NCBI GenBank assembly: GCA_021234155.1
Contig: JAJEKV010000014.1
Coordinates: 6,711,563-6,775,562 of the forward strand
Source of the DNA: Isoetes taiwanensis
Taxonomy: Eukaryota > Streptophyta > Lycopodiopsida > Isoetales > Isoetaceae
Reading direction: 5' to 3'
Length of the DNA stretch: 64,000 nt
Shown here in pieces: positions 11,713 through 19,417 of the stretch (the stretch's first letter is position 1; each line of letters begins with the position of its first letter). The notes beneath the pieces were generated by a model. It was not told the DNA's origin. It saw only the letters and a program-made list of their open reading frames with translations, and did no database searches. The translations under genes and the position numbers were made by a program.

Positions 11713-11734
11713 CTTATATCGAACAAAATTATTG
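11713..11734 (-). promoter_or_regulatory. Promoter of paralog 1: CAATAATTTTG plus TATA box
   Basis: On the minus strand CAATAATTTTG (11724-11734) is followed five bases later by TATAAG (11713-11718), about 41 bp before the ATG at 11672. The same pair with the same spacing precedes the second paralog. Confidence 0.55.
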
Positions 11735-11847
11735 ACATGCACTGTAGCAGCATTATTGGTTATATATACGAGCATAATGTACAAAATACACGATCATGAA
11801 CTCTTCAAATAAGTATTGACAATATGATCCAGATGACAAGTATTGAT

Positions 11848-12096
11848 TTAGGGGGACTCTTCTGAGTCATTGTCACCAGGCACCCCAGTGATTTTTTCTA
11901 TCATGTACATTTGATGCTCTTTATTCCATATTAGATGGATGATAACATCGAAGGGATCAGGATAATAGCGAGGATTGAGAGCGGCAGTGGTCATCCAGTC
12001 TTCCATGGGTATTTCTCGCTCGCGACACTGCTTGAAGTTTTCGTGATTCATCTTGCAGGTAATGGAATCACGTTCATGACCAGAATGAGACCACAT
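11848..12096 (-). CDS. Unrecognised 82-residue protein, paralog 2 of a tandem pair
   Basis: ATG at 12096 (MWSHSGHERDSITC) lies 45 bp after a TATAAATA box. It aligns along its length with the 11403-11672 product: DSITC, Cys, IP, Trp, VIIHL, MYMIEKIT and an acidic tail ending DNDSEESP. The frame upstream of the ATG is also open, but the TATA box falls inside that extension, so the ATG is preferred. It is divergently arranged with the plus-strand gene that starts at 12451. Function unknown. Confidence 0.6.
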   Translation of the reverse strand: MWSHSGHERDSITCKMNHENFKQCREREIPMEDWMTTAALNPRYYPDPFDVIIHLIWNKEHQMYMIEKITGVPGDNDSEESP

Positions 12097-12140
12097 GGCT
12101 AGATGGAGGCCAATGTTGCTGCATTCGGCAATTTGATGTA

Positions 12141-12164
12141 TATTTATACCCACCAAAATTATTG
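12141..12164 (-). promoter_or_regulatory. Promoter of paralog 2: CAATAATTTTG plus TATAAATA
   Basis: On the minus strand CAATAATTTTG (12154-12164) is followed by TATAAATA (12141-12148), the same layout and spacing as at 11713-11734. Confidence 0.6.
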
Positions 12165-12228
12165 ATGGTATGTACCCACTAAAGTTATTGATGGTATATA
12201 CATAGAAATTATTGGATTATATACATAC
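12151..12228. repeat. 26-bp promoter tandem repeat, two good copies and one degenerate
   Basis: Copies begin at 12151 and 12177, with a weaker one at about 12203. Each carries an AATTATTG or AGTTATTG core, so the promoter motif of the minus-strand paralogs is multiplied in the divergent promoter region. Confidence 0.65.
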
Positions 12229-12268
12229 TTGTATGGTACTCGTATAATGGCATATATACCTGATTTCT

Positions 12269-12278
12269 CTTTAAATAG
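12269..12278 (+). promoter_or_regulatory. TATA-like box for the gene at 12451
   Basis: CTTTAAATAG lies just before a long pyrimidine-rich leader that runs to the ATG at 12451. It follows ATTATTGGATT (12209-12219), a motif also found upstream of the TATA box of the paralog at 13755. Confidence 0.4.
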
Positions 12279-12282
12279 GCAT

Positions 12283-12444
12283 CTATGCCTTCATTGTCTT
12301 TGCCAATTTCCCCCTCTTGTCTGCTTTTTGTTTGCTCCTTGCCTCTTGTCTGCTTCTTGTCTGCTTCTTTGCCTCTTTCCCCCTCTTGTCCGCCTCTTGT
12401 CTCCCTGTCTGCTCCACTAATTTCTTGTCTGCTCCACTAATTTC
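12283..12444 (+). repeat. Pyrimidine-rich leader made of short repeats
   Basis: Iterated CTTGTCTGCTT and CCTCTTGTC blocks on the plus strand end just before the start codon context TTGCAAATGG. A comparable but different pyrimidine repeat leads the paralog at 13755. Confidence 0.65.
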
Positions 12445-12450
12445 TTGCAA

Positions 12451-13017
12451 ATGGTAACTTTGCAAGAACATCCTCGCTGGGCTGATCCGGAATACCTGCA
12501 AGCATGCGGCAGAAATACGTGCACTTTTGATGATTTTTTTTGCAACTTTTGGGAGCATCGATGGCGTCACGGTCCAACCACAGAGCTTGCAAGGCAGCTG
12601 AGCAACTTCATTATCGATCGCTATACTCGTCATCTCCCTCCACTGGAGGAGATCAATTCGAGTCAGGCAAGGTTCACTCTAAGTGCTTTGGGACTTCTTG
12701 AACCCCCCTCAGATTTAGAAGATAGGCTAGAACAGTTGAAGGACATGCTTTTCCATGGTTTCATGGCCTACTCTCTGGATTAGTATGCGCCTCTGGTCAT
12801 TCCTACTAGTGAGAAGAATAGGATTTATATCCTCATTGAACTTTACAACTTCCATTACAAATCTTTTGTGGATATTGGTAAGCTCCTATTCCGTTCCCTT
12901 GACTTCAACATCCTGTGGTTACTGTCTAAGTTCCCCACCTGGGATACAATTCCTTGGGATACACGTGACCTATGGCTACATAGCACACAGCACATAATAC
13001 GTACATATCACAGGTGA
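12451..13017 (+). pseudogene. Paralog of the 13755 gene, with one in-frame TAG
   Basis: Starts at ATG 12451 (MVTLQEHPRWADPEYLQACGR). The frame stays open for 188 residues except for one TAG at 12781, where the paralog has Gln after SLD. After the TAG the homology continues in the same frame: SFVDIGKLLFR, then WDTRDLWL against WDTRELWF. The total length matches the paralog, so this is a recent nonsense change of the CAG-to-TAG type and not a truncation. It could be a pseudogene or encode a short form. The protein family is unrecognised; it is rich in conserved Trp, Pro and Leu. Confidence 0.65.
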
Positions 13018-13226
13018 AGATACTCCATTGGAATATGTGTATAAACTGATATAAAGATTTTCATAGAAATATTAAGTATATAAGCAAGTGATTCCCGTGT
13101 AATTAAGTAATATCCTTTTCTTATCATGTATTATCTTGGCAATCTTATACTTTTAGTGTAATTGAATGATATCTTCTATCAATTTCCTTGTATTTTTTCA
13201 TGTGATTGTTCTATTTGTCGTTATAT

Positions 13227-13307
13227 TCGGCACCGTAGCCACGGTGCGAAATCGCTTCAGTTACAAATTATTGAAGGGCCTATTTCGCACCGTGGCTACG
13301 GCGCGAA
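13227..13307. repeat. Palindrome array, two units, 57-bp period (cluster 3)
   Basis: Units start at 13227 (21 of 24 matches) and 13284 (22 of 24). The 33-bp spacer is unlike those of the other arrays. The array lies 210 bp after the end of the 12451 frame and upstream of the promoter of the 13755 gene. Confidence 0.85.
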
Positions 13308-13343
13308 ATACATAGATCCCATTTTATTACCACCACCGAATGG

Positions 13344-13434
13344 TATAATACTTCAGCATTATTGGTATTATTCTTCATCATTCTTCGTATTATACTTCAA
13401 CGGTATTAGTATTATACTTCAACATTATTGGATT
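13344..13434 (+). repeat. About 22-bp TATTATACTTCAAC repeat
   Basis: Iterations of TATTATACTTCAAC with RTTATTGG or GTATTAG tails lie directly upstream of the TATAAAT box at 13441. The last unit supplies the ATTATTGGATT motif shared with the 12451 promoter. Confidence 0.6.
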
Positions 13435-13440
13435 CGTAGC

Positions 13441-13447
13441 TATAAAT
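13441..13447 (+). promoter_or_regulatory. TATA box of the 13755 gene
   Basis: TATAAAT follows ATTATTGGATT by a few bases. The distance to the ATG implies a leader of about 290 bp, nearly all pyrimidine-rich. Confidence 0.5.
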
Positions 13448-13454
13448 TCTTTCA

Positions 13455-13750
13455 GCTTGCTTTCACTTCTCACCTTTGTTCCATGTTTTCACCTTACTTT
13501 CACTTCTTGGTCTTTGGTCTTCCTTGTTCCTTGCTACTTGATCTTGATGCTTGTTCTTGCTACTTCATCTTGTTCCTTGCTCTTGATCTTGCTACTTCAT
13601 CTTGTTCCTTGCTCCACGATCTTCCTTGTTTTTTGATCTTCTTGCTCCTTGATCGTCCTTGATCCTTGCTTCTTGCTACTTGATCTTGATGCTCCTTGCT
13701 ACTTGATCTTCGTGCTCCTTGTTCTTTGCTACTTGATCTTCGTGCTCTTT
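13455..13750 (+). repeat. Pyrimidine-rich leader repeat
   Basis: Repeated CTTGCTACTTGATCTT and CTTGTTCCTTG blocks end with TTTGCAAATG at the start codon. Composition changes abruptly at the ATG. Confidence 0.65.
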
Positions 13751-13754
13751 GCAA

Positions 13755-14339
13755 ATGATTGGACCGAATCCTCCATGGGCCACTCCAGAAGGCCTGCAAG
13801 CATGCCCCAGACATTCTGTGCGGCCTGAAACTGATGAGCTATTTGACCATTTCTTGGAGTGGAGGTTGCACCACAGTCCCACCAAGGAGCTTACAATGGA
13901 GTTGATCAACTTCATTCTGGAGCGATTTGATTGTGGTCATGAGCCACTGATGGAAATCAATCCATCTAAATGTTATAGGAGGCTTGCAATGAGGGGAATT
14001 CTTGAACCCCCTCCTTATCTGGACGAGATGCTACAGCAGTTGAGGCCTCTTCTTCGTGCTGGTTATTTAGCACACTCTCTGGATCAATACATATCAGAGT
14101 TCATTCATGAAATTTGTAAGGGACAGATGTATGGCCTTATTAGGGCGTACTACAACGAGTACAACGGTTTTGTGGAGTTGGGTCCGCTCTTCTTCCGTGA
14201 GTATCATCATGTGGAATTACTTTTTCTAATGACTAGGTATCCCATATGGTGGGAAGAATCAGGCTGGGATACGCGTGAGCTCTGGTTTCCTAACCCAGCT
14301 GCGTGGGTTACCCCTCGCAGGGGAAGGGGAAGGGGTTAG
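13755..14339 (+). CDS. Unrecognised 194-residue protein, intact paralog of 12451
   Basis: ATG at 13755 (MIGPNPPWATPEGLQACPR) follows TTTGCAA. The frame is intact to TAG at 14337-14339. Conserved with the copy at 12451: P-x-LQAC near the start, F-x-x-F/W-E-x-R-W/L-x-H, LEPP in the middle, an SLD block, then FV-E/D-L/I-G-x-L-x-FR and WDTR-E/D-LW. The carboxy terminus is a basic RRGRGRG run that could bind nucleic acid. No signal peptide or membrane helix. I do not recognise the family. It is the best preserved gene of the palindrome-bearing cluster and is followed after 138 bp by an array. Confidence 0.7.
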   Translation: MIGPNPPWATPEGLQACPRHSVRPETDELFDHFLEWRLHHSPTKELTMELINFILERFDCGHEPLMEINPSKCYRRLAMRGILEPPPYLDEMLQQLRPLLRAGYLAHSLDQYISEFIHEICKGQMYGLIRAYYNEYNGFVELGPLFFREYHHVELLFLMTRYPIWWEESGWDTRELWFPNPAAWVTPRRGRGRG

Positions 14340-14477
14340 AAACCTAGGGGAAGGTTACTTGGACATACTGCCATTACTTGCCGTTCTCTAAATGTTCTCT
14401 AATATGTTAATATATTCTCTAACATGTTAATATGTTCCCTTTGATCTTGTGATTCACCTTCTATGGAATGATTCAAT

Positions 14478-14616
14478 TTCGCACCGTGGCCACGGTGCGA
14501 AATTGCCTGCCCTCACACAGTAACTTACAGGAATTTCGCACCGTGTCCACGGTGTGAAAATACCTGCCCTCACAAAGTAACTTACACTCATTTTCACACC
14601 GTGGCAACGGTGCATT
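14478..14616. repeat. Palindrome array, three units (cluster 4)
   Basis: Units start at 14478 (24 of 24), 14535 (22 of 24) and 14593 (19 of 24), so spacing is 57 and then 58 bp. Unlike the other arrays, its two spacers are near copies of each other (both contain CCTGCCCTCACA and GTAACTTACA). The array lies between the converging ends of the 13755 gene and the minus-strand histone-like gene. Confidence 0.9.
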
Positions 14617-14705
14617 GTAAGTATACATAGAGAATAGATACAATCAAAATACTTAGCAAGCAAACAAAATATACAACAAAGATCGTTTCATTAATATAAA
14701 ACACT

Positions 14706-15032
14706 TTACATGCCACGGAAGTAATTTGTCAAGGCAATATCCTGCCTCATTATTGTCACTCTTTTGGAATGCACAGCACATTTCACACAGTCTTCGAAGA
14801 ACCTGACCATGTGATTCTCAGCGGCCTCATGCAGAGCATCAAGGGCATCTGCAGTGAATCGAGTCGCCTCTTCTGGCATTGGAAAACGGTAACCAGCTTT
14901 TCGGTACCTTGCACCATCCCTCTTCATCTTACTGTATCTCTCCTGAACCACCTCCTTACATATTCTAGCCATTGTGAGCTTCGGAAGCACCCACTCCACG
15001 TGGTTGCGAAGTGCCGGGATTTCCGAATCCAT
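14706..15032 (-). CDS. H3-like histone-fold protein
   Basis: The 108-residue product has a complete H3-type fold. Residues 7-9 are ALR as in H3. Residues 16-33 (LPKLTMARICKEVVQERY) match the alpha1 region, residues 62-88 (ending VRFFEDCVKCAVH) match alpha2, and residues 89-107 (SKRVTIMRQDIALTNYFRG) match loop 2 and alpha3 of H3. It differs from H3 by the absence of the modifiable tail and by an extra basic loop of about 20 residues between alpha1 and alpha2. A TAG lies just upstream of the ATG in frame, and TATAG|ATGG could also be a splice acceptor, so earlier exons are possible. Histone folds dimerise with H4-like partners; here DNA or chromatin binding is an inference. It is a neighbour of a disrupted gene at 15205-16063 that may be its 5' part. 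Confidence 0.75.
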   Translation of the reverse strand: MDSEIPALRNHVEWVLPKLTMARICKEVVQERYSKMKRDGARYRKAGYRFPMPEEATRFTADALDALHEAAENHMVRFFEDCVKCAVHSKRVTIMRQDIALTNYFRGM

Positions 15033-15204
15033 CTATACTTTGGCTTAAACGGTGGCCCTTCTTATTCAAATTTTAGGAGGGCCTTTACAGAGAACCTGTT
15101 TCTTCCGCAGCACCGCTTAGGCTTAGTCTTCCTCTTTTACGCTCTCTTTGGATTCTCGACCTCTAAAGGCTGCTCAACAACGGGAACCACTCTTTGCATC
15201 GGTA

Positions 15205-16063
15205 CTACGGTTTTGGTACAACCGCGAATCCGCAGTCTTGCACCGCCTCTTGTAGAACAATATTTTCTTCGATTTGAGCTGTCCGCGAGGGGACTGGGAT
15301 AGGGACACCCCAGTACATAACATTCAGGGGTTGAAATACATTTTGAACAGCAATAGGAACGTTCTGGACAGGCACATCCTCATTCTGAACAGCAACAGCA
15401 ACATTCTGGACATGCACATCCTGATGGTCATCCTCATGGGGCTTAGCATTCTCATTGTCGGCTCCAAGCAAGTCTGGCCCCTGGTTTATCTCCACCAATC
15501 CAACTTCCGGCACTCTACGAGGAAGTCCGGTGATGTAATCTATCTCATTAGCCAAGATCTGGAGAATGTGTTAGGAGTTGGCGTCAAAGAAGCCATCAAC
15601 CTGGGCCACACGACGAAGGAATGGAGTGCCTCAAGCAAGTTGTCAGCTCCCATCGAAGGAACAGGCAACTGCGTGTCTGGTGCAACTACCACATCGACGT
15701 TAACGACGATGCAATCATCAGGCACAGGAACTCCATGACAGACAGCTGCCTGCACAAAGGTTCCTCCTCCGACTAAATGGCCAGAAGAGAAATTAAAACA
15801 CACCTTGGCTCCGGAAGGTATGTCTCTAAAAATCTCCTCTCTGCGTCATTGGCAACATTCGAACTTCGGCGTCCGGACACTGCTTGATGGATGTTTTACG
15901 GCTCGGAAGGCGGTGCTTTCGCTCGGTTGTTAGAAGCACTGACATAGTTAGTGGCGCTGCCCTCGCTGTCTTCCCCATGATGTGTGCGCCCAGACGGCGC
16001 CTTCTCTTCTGTTCTTTGGTTGTTGGGATTGTTAGATCCGGCATTACCGCTATTCTGTGCCAT
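15205..16063 (-). pseudogene. Disrupted Q/N- and V-rich gene of unknown function
   Basis: ATG at 16063 opens MAQNSGNAGSNNPNNQRTEE, a hydrophilic low-complexity start. After a break the frame at 15803-15540 continues with GVPVPDDCIVVNVDVVVAP. Near 15555 the frame shifts by one base into ANEIDYITGLPRRVPEVGL and then a run of VQNV repeats (VHVQNV, VPVQNV, IAVQNV). The last open part stops at 15205. Between here and the H3-like ORF at 15032 a basic KR-rich stretch is encoded in short frames. The pieces look like one decayed or multi-exon gene reading towards the histone-like ORF, perhaps as its long amino-terminal extension. No family recognised. Confidence 0.45.
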
Positions 16064-16167
16064 TGTCTCTGAACTGTAATGCACCAAATGAGTGGACAAG
16101 ATTGATAAATATGCAATGTAATGACTTAGAACAAATATCAAAAGCAGACAACATCGATAACAAAGAT

Positions 16168-16177
16168 AATTATATAA
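16168..16177 (-). promoter_or_regulatory. TATA-like box upstream of the 16063 start
   Basis: On the minus strand TTTATATAAT directly abuts the first palindrome of the array at 16178 and lies about 105 bp before the ATG at 16063. Confidence 0.35.
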
Positions 16178-16372
16178 AGAGTACCGTTGCTACCGTGCGA
16201 AAACGGCAAAAGATAGCCACGGAAACCAAATGCTTTCGCACCGTGGCCACGGTGCGAATAGCAGTTAATCTATAACTAATTGCCAACTTTATTCGCACCG
16301 TGGCCACGGTGCGAATACTTGTCATTCATCAATTGAATACCAACTAAGTTCGCACCGTGCCCACGCTGCCAA
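16178..16372. repeat. Palindrome array, four units, 57-bp period (cluster 5)
   Basis: Units start at 16178, 16235, 16292 and 16349, exactly 57 bp apart, with matches of 17, 24, 24 and 21 of 24. The three 33-bp spacers are dissimilar. The array separates the 5' end of the 16063 gene from the 3' end of the transposase-like gene, 64 bp from the latter's stop. Confidence 0.9.
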
Positions 16373-16436
16373 CCTAACATATTTGAAACATTATAGTTGC
16401 ACATCATGGTCAATAGTTATACTAATATGAATTTGT

Positions 16437-18916
16437 TCATACAATTGATTCCCCAGAAGTATATCTTCTACCCTGTCTGATCCTTGTGGATCGCCACTGT
16501 CTTAACTTGTCTGCTGCACTAGAGCTACACCATATCTGTTTCTTTTTTTCCTGCTCAACTTTTCTCCTCAATATTCTAGCCAACGTCGTGTCTTGTTTAG
16601 CTTTATCTTTTTTCTCTAGCTTGCAGATAATCCTTCTATAGAACCATTGGCACATCTGTTGCAATGAGTTACCACACGAACCTCGATGTTGTGTGAACCT
16701 GAAAAAAGCATTCTTGGCTTGCTTATGTGACTTCTCCATTCCCTGCGTATTCCATATTCCCAAGCTCCCGTACTCTTTGGCAAACCACAAGCCATGGGCG
16801 TGAAGTATATGAATGTAATGTGTGACATTGCATTCTCCCCATGCTTGTATAAACGACTTCGTGAATTCAGTTACTGCTACTTTGAATTCATCCAGCTTTC
16901 CACCCACCATTTTCTTCTCTGCCATCAAAGTTACCAGACTGCTCAAGTTCTGCCACGCTTTAATTTTCTTTAGTTTTGCCCTCCCACGTGAAGTACGGTC
17001 ATCTTCTGCTACCAGCAAGTCCTTATACCCCTCCCACTTTCCAGTTGGCAATGATCCATTCTTACGTAATTTAGTACAAGGCAGAATTCTTTTCGCTTTC
17101 ACCCCACCCATGGATGGTTTACAAGGAACCTTGCCTCCCTTCTTAGGATCTTGCAAGATTTTGACCAAGATCAAAAAGCACGTTCTCAACATCTTTCATA
17201 CACTTTTCTCTGGCTGATTGTGGAGACTTATTCCAAGCAAAAAGAATGTTCATGTACACCATCTTATCCACTATTCTTAGAAAGGCATGGAGAGTGCAAA
17301 TATGTACTCTCTTCACAGGAATTGCAAGTACGGGGATCAAAGTTTTGTCCTCCTTCTCACGCGTTGGTTCAAAGATCCCGGTCACATTCGAGAGTACTCA
17401 TTCCCTTCCCCTTATCATCTACCCTAGCATACAAACAGTAAGGACATGCGTGGGTAGTCTTACCAGAACCATGTTTCATGTTATACATGCACTTGATGGT
17501 CTTTAGATCAGCAGCCAAATGCCATTCAACCTCATAATCTCCGTAGTCAGGAACCTGAAGCTTCTCTCCGACTCCATGAGCAGCAATAATAGTAGGAATA
17601 GGTGTCTGCTGAAAGACCCACTGAAGAACACCATGATTTTCTTCCGGTACTTGAAATATCCCTATCCACCAAATATGGTCCTCTGATTGAACAGAGAACT
17701 TCCCTTCCTCATTATCAGAATTTGACAACGCCCTGTTCATTAATGTCAAAGAATCCCTCTCATACTTTTCACCTTTGATCAGTTCCATCTCATCCAACTT
17801 TATAGCAATTTGGAGTTTCCCTCCACATTCTTCCACTTTCATATCATAGAAGCGAACTAACAGAAGAAGCATTTTAGAGAGATCCATCCAACAATTATTC
17901 TTCTCATTAAGAACAAATAGATCATTTCCGGAGCCACCCTTCTTCTTACTTTTCCTAGTGATTAGTGATCCCAAGTGCACGGATGTGGTGATCTGGTACA
18001 TCTCTCCCAAATGTTAGTATATACGCATTCCTCTTTGTTACGCTTTCTCGACATAACCGAGTCTTGGCGGTATAGTCTTAAATAATACCACTGTTGCTTG
18101 ATACCATCCTGCAAACATCTAAAGAGAGCAATGTAAGCTTGTCGACTGATACCCACATTGTCACATAATTCTTGCATGCTATCAGCACTTTGACTCTTTC
18201 CCAATTCAGTAAGCACCTGTTCAACAACAGCTTTTCTTAAATGGTTAGCTCCAGGAAGCTTCAACATATCTATAACATCATCTTTAGTTACAAGCTTTTT
18301 CAACAAACTAGCCATATTACAAGGTTTTCTCTTCTTCTTTTCAGCCATAGTAGGATCCATCAGATTTTTAATAGGGGCAAGTATACTTAGGGCCTTCAGT
18401 TCTTTTTTCCTCTCCCTCATGCCCAGTGGTGTCATTTTCAGTCTTTTTAACTTCCTCTCCAGTTTGTCATTGTCTTCAAGCATCTCTTCAATCCTTGTTT
18501 AAGTGACTCCACCTTCATAAGCAACCTTTGATTGGAAGCTTGCAGTTCTTACAGATTCTTAGACACATTGGTTAAGAAATAGTTACACTGTTGGAGGTAA
18601 TTATAGTGTGCTACCATATTGCAATGCACTCCACACAATTGATTGTACATTGTTCTCAAATGCACATCAGAATTACTTGAAATATTATTGCAATAGCCAA
18701 GCAGACCTTGATTACCCTTACAGGCAAAATGAATAAGCCCCGATGGAGAATGAAATTCAGGATGTCTTCTGGTGATCGGATCGATGGGATCTGATTTCCC
18801 CACGCGCCCGAGAGATCAATATTCATTGCACCAGAAGCTCGAAGAGCATTCTCATCGACCTGTTCCTTCCGATTATATTGATTTTTGTAGGGCAAGCAGT
18901 TCTTGGGCACCTCCAC
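16437..18916 (-). pseudogene. Decayed transposase-like gene, superfamily unassigned
   Basis: Continuous homology-like protein runs in shifting frames from about 18916 down to 16437, broken by frame changes near 18790, 18485, 17990, 17380 and 17170 and a TAA at 18549. In order it shows a Cys/His-bearing segment, a heptad-rich coiled coil around LEDNDKLERKLKRLKM, an LLKKLVTKDDVIDMLKLPG segment, and then a catalytic-looking core. Candidate acidic residues are IKLDEMELIKGEK, WHLAADLKTIK and TQGMEKSHKQAKN, which is the spacing logic of an RNase H-fold D-D-E enzyme. A CPYC pair (HACPYC) lies between the second and third. The end is Lys/Arg rich. I infer a DNA transposase of a large plant element but cannot name the superfamily. 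Some breaks could be introns. Confidence 0.5.
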
Positions 18917-19417
18917 CCGGAATTGGCCTTTCAGTTTCTGTATTCAAAAAAGAATTACTCATTGTCATTGCCCGAAATTAATAGAACAGTTACCTCTGCC
19001 ACACCTTGTTTTCTTCCTCATATCTCTACATATGATGCTACTGCCATCTCTGCCATAACAACAGCTTTTTACACTAACAACACTTTGTCGTATGCAGGAT
19101 CACCCTCTCACACATCCATTACATGGTAATCTGCAAGAGTTGCCCTTGATCCATATAAACCTCTTCTATCTTACAATTCCCTACCACATTCATCAAGCTG
19201 CCATCACATCTCCATATAGCAGCTCTGTTTTTCTTTCTAACTACACATTCACTTGTCATGCAAGATCATCAGTTTCATGCTCTCACAATCATTTGTACTT
19301 CATTTGGCTTGCCTTCCACATTACCTTGCTCTCATCTCTTGTAAAATCTATGTTGCCAACCACATCTCCACATTGGCAACCATCAAGAACTTTAGGGAAC
19401 TCATATGCACAACTAGA
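18917..19417. other. Non-coding stretch, nothing recognised
   Basis: C/A/T-rich sequence between the transposase-like gene and the hAT element. Open frames here carry no recognisable motif. Confidence 0.4.

Noticed and set aside
11004-13227. 57-bp phasing between separate clusters (2223 bp is 39 x 57)
   Set aside because: True for clusters 2 and 3 only. Distances between other clusters are not multiples of 57, so it is probably chance.
11004-16372. CRISPR array
   Set aside because: Repeat and spacer lengths look CRISPR-like, but the repeats are full palindromes in several small dispersed clusters, there is no cas gene or leader, and the surroundings are plant nuclear DNA with introns and LINEs.
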